From: Alphaproteobacteria bacterium
GTDB taxonomy: Bacteria; Pseudomonadota; Alphaproteobacteria; Rhizobiales; Aestuariivirgaceae
DNA length: 6,539 nucleotides
Assembly: GCA_024279045.1 (NCBI GenBank)
Contig: JAJRRZ010000041.1
Span: forward strand, 1-6,539
Reading direction: 5' to 3'
Numbering within the stretch: the first letter of the stretch is position 1; every line of letters starts with the position of its first letter. The notes under the pieces were generated by a model. That model was not told where the DNA came from. It was given only the letters and a program-made list of their open reading frames with translations, and ran no database searches. Of this stretch, positions 6,201-6,539 are shown piece by piece. The translations under genes and the position numbers were made by a program.

Positions 6201-6402
6201 GGAGGCCATGCCGCTGGCACGGGTGCTGCAGCGCAAACGCCAGAATGGCAAAACAGCCTCTGCCGCAGAGGCAGGCAGCCAGCGCAAGGCACCTCGGAAT
6301 CAGGCAAACGGCGCAGGCCATGCGGACAATGCCGAAAATACCTCCGGACAGGATGGCGAGGCATCCGACAAGGACAGCAACAGCAAGTCTGCAGCGGGTT
6401 AG
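3220..6402 (+). CDS. Membrane-anchored 7TM-PAS-GGDEF-EAL c-di-GMP phosphodiesterase
   Basis: A 1060-aa inner-membrane signalling protein, predicted to hydrolyse c-di-GMP to pGpG. In order: a 32-residue leader; a signal/anchor helix (33-50); a Pro/Ala-rich low-complexity linker (about 52-187), predicted periplasmic; seven hydrophobic helices (about 191-216, 226-246, 260-282, 290-310, 318-338, 346-367, 373-395), with Arg-containing loops on the cytoplasmic side; a PAS-like domain (about 418-516, with VHPEDR at 456-461); GGDEF (about 537-695); EAL (about 710-955); and a polar tail (about 965-1060). The GGDEF signature is replaced by PADQF (616-620), so cyclase activity is unlikely, but RDGD (607-610) keeps the RxxD inhibitory-site position. 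The EAL catalytic set looks complete: EALLRW (744-749), N805, EVTE (837-840), DDFGTG (867-872), K888, AEGVE (921-925) and Q942. The ATG at 3220 has only GAGG four bases upstream; ATG 3232 is an alternative. The stop lies at an IS junction. Confidence 0.93.
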   Translation: MISGMIQGGLHISGSGNRPGSHAPFQRGRQCKWLLALMLSVAWLLAAATAQSLAQAPAAKGDLPISLQPAMGDAAKPDTDGKSADVGAPDEAMPSTLAPQAPEAVPAPDPASRMELPTAPLPAPGDGGMADGQAQQAAGASPARPAQTAEDAGGAQMAVPASSPAANVQNGTAAATTNSRPAATPPPIVEMLPHFLSAGILVGAIMAMMAALVLSGWGGWSGMRGGAMLFAAGAMLFVLAYTGALSIVPQLRLATAELVRLAALAEAMMLAGAGWWLTGWLGMPDGRAGRAALMVTAGLAMALVVLSPFFAETLLPFTRVAMLLAAVGGLAALLHPALAGRARNAAAHVALGGLVLWSVLGVLLAWNLFTITSANAVLLTAAGVSLLAVMMLAAAMREGVREPANAGLPLALAGAEALPVRYDPRRATLRLPAALAEKLRMPPEVLDGMEHFLTIVHPEDRPLLQAALRAASLDEPVEMELRLADGAGVWRQFLLRARVLGGGGNAAHVVHGLLLENASLPTSVASEASASEDGAAPLHDPLTGLPGQALLLDRLDSALARARHGKGLPCMLIVDVDRFRTILDTLGIAAGDLLLIETARRLQALLRDGDTLARLPADQFGLIIDAEAHGTPLSFIQRLRAALAEPMDLDGRETPVSVSIGVVDLVAAMMLSPREIIRAAELALFEARRDGPGHEAFYTPDMHGEHARLAKLEQDLRRALKMGELEVHYQPVAWLNGRLLAGFEALLRWRHPQRGLIGPEEFLGLAEEIGLMREIGQLVLRESVRQLGIWQRAFRTDYPFYIAVNVASSDLLDAALAQEIGELLARENADPAGLKLEVTEHLLLQDPAMARTTLRQLAELGVGVFCDDFGTGHSSLSRLKALPFDALKIDRGFLADDSPASRGIIAAVVELAHGLSMRVVAEGVEEPWQLQMLEQLGCDMAQGFLLARPLDSASILQAMTEARRVAPFAGRLAALSHILLNDAVAPPMPGKAGPEAMPLARVLQRKRQNGKTASAAEAGSQRKAPRNQANGAGHADNAENTSGQDGEASDKDSNSKSAAG

Positions 6403-6539
6403 GCTCTGTGGACGAATTTTATCCAGATGAAGGCGCAGACGAGGGCAAGCATTGATGCGAAATTGGCAGCTGTTTTCTCGCAGCGCAGGGCAATTCTCTT
6501 GAACCGTTTGATTTTCCCGAACAGCTGCTCGATGCGCGC
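6399..6539 (-). CDS. IS5-family transposase, C-terminal 46 residues (rest beyond the window)
   Basis: Reading the minus strand from the window edge gives a frame ending in TAA at 6401-6399. It encodes RIEQLFGKIKRFKRIALRC, then EKTAANFASMLALVCAFIW and IKFVHRA. RIEQLFGKIKRFKRIALRCEK is characteristic of the C-terminal end of IS5-family transposases (IS427/IS1031-like groups). The Glu of IEQ and the Lys seven residues later fit the E-(6)-K part of the DDE catalytic signature. The frame is uninterrupted over all 47 visible codons, so nothing shows that the copy is broken, but most of the gene is unseen. Its stop codon overlaps the TAG stop of the convergent phosphodiesterase gene. Confidence 0.85.
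   Translation of the reverse strand, partial: ARIEQLFGKIKRFKRIALRCEKTAANFASMLALVCAFIWIKFVHRA
6402..6539 (-). mobile_element. IS5-family insertion sequence, one terminus
   Basis: The transposase 3' end runs to within a codon of the phosphodiesterase stop, and in this family the coding frame commonly reaches almost to the terminal inverted repeat. The element end is therefore placed at about 6402/6403, starting GGCTCTGTGGACG or GCTCTGTGGACG, with TTA or TTAG (6399-6402) as target. TTA fits the TNA target of IS1031-like elements and TTAG fits the YTAR target of IS5 proper. The other terminus and second target copy lie outside the window, so the exact boundary is inferred. Confidence 0.65.

Noticed and set aside
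4660..6321. 553-aa open frame on the minus strand
   Set aside because: It is a shadow of the GGDEF-EAL coding region in GC-rich DNA, His/Gln/Arg-rich with no domain; the plus-strand frame has every EAL motif.

Overview
The window is GC-rich, densely coded chromosomal DNA that looks like an alphaproteobacterium, most likely an acetic-acid-bacterium-type member of the Acetobacteraceae. That placement is an inference from the infA-maf gene order, the GC-rich codon use, the c-di-GMP protein content and an IS5-type transposase end of the kind common in that group. No sequence search was possible, so the taxonomic call is moderate at best.

Layout, left to right. On the minus strand, infA (translation initiation factor IF-1) is followed after 28 bp by maf (a house-cleaning nucleotide pyrophosphatase), which runs off the left edge. 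A 155-bp gap with a possible promoter and a strong hairpin lies upstream of infA. Next, still on the minus strand, is a 160-aa exported cysteine-rich protein with a Kazal-like module and a second Cys-rich module. It is divergent from tldD (plus strand), a complete TldD metalloprotease. After tldD comes a 361-bp non-coding stretch that is unusually rich in inverted and direct repeats. It ends in a leader with a very strong Shine-Dalgarno (SD) sequence that serves a 14-codon mini-ORF rather than the next gene.

The right half is one large gene (1060 aa, plus strand). It encodes a membrane-anchored c-di-GMP protein: signal/anchor, Pro/Ala-rich periplasmic linker, seven membrane helices, PAS-like domain, degenerate GGDEF with a retained RxxD inhibitory site, a fully conserved EAL phosphodiesterase domain, and a polar low-complexity tail. 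Its stop codon lies exactly at the junction with an IS5-family insertion sequence. The 3' end of that element's transposase is on the minus strand, and the two stop codons overlap.

The genes do not form one pathway. infA/maf are housekeeping. TldD normally works with TldE, which is not in this window. The large gene is a sensor-type c-di-GMP phosphodiesterase. The points most worth a second look are the structured leader in front of the phosphodiesterase gene, that gene's unusual sensor architecture, the insertion at its stop codon, and the exported Cys-rich protein.
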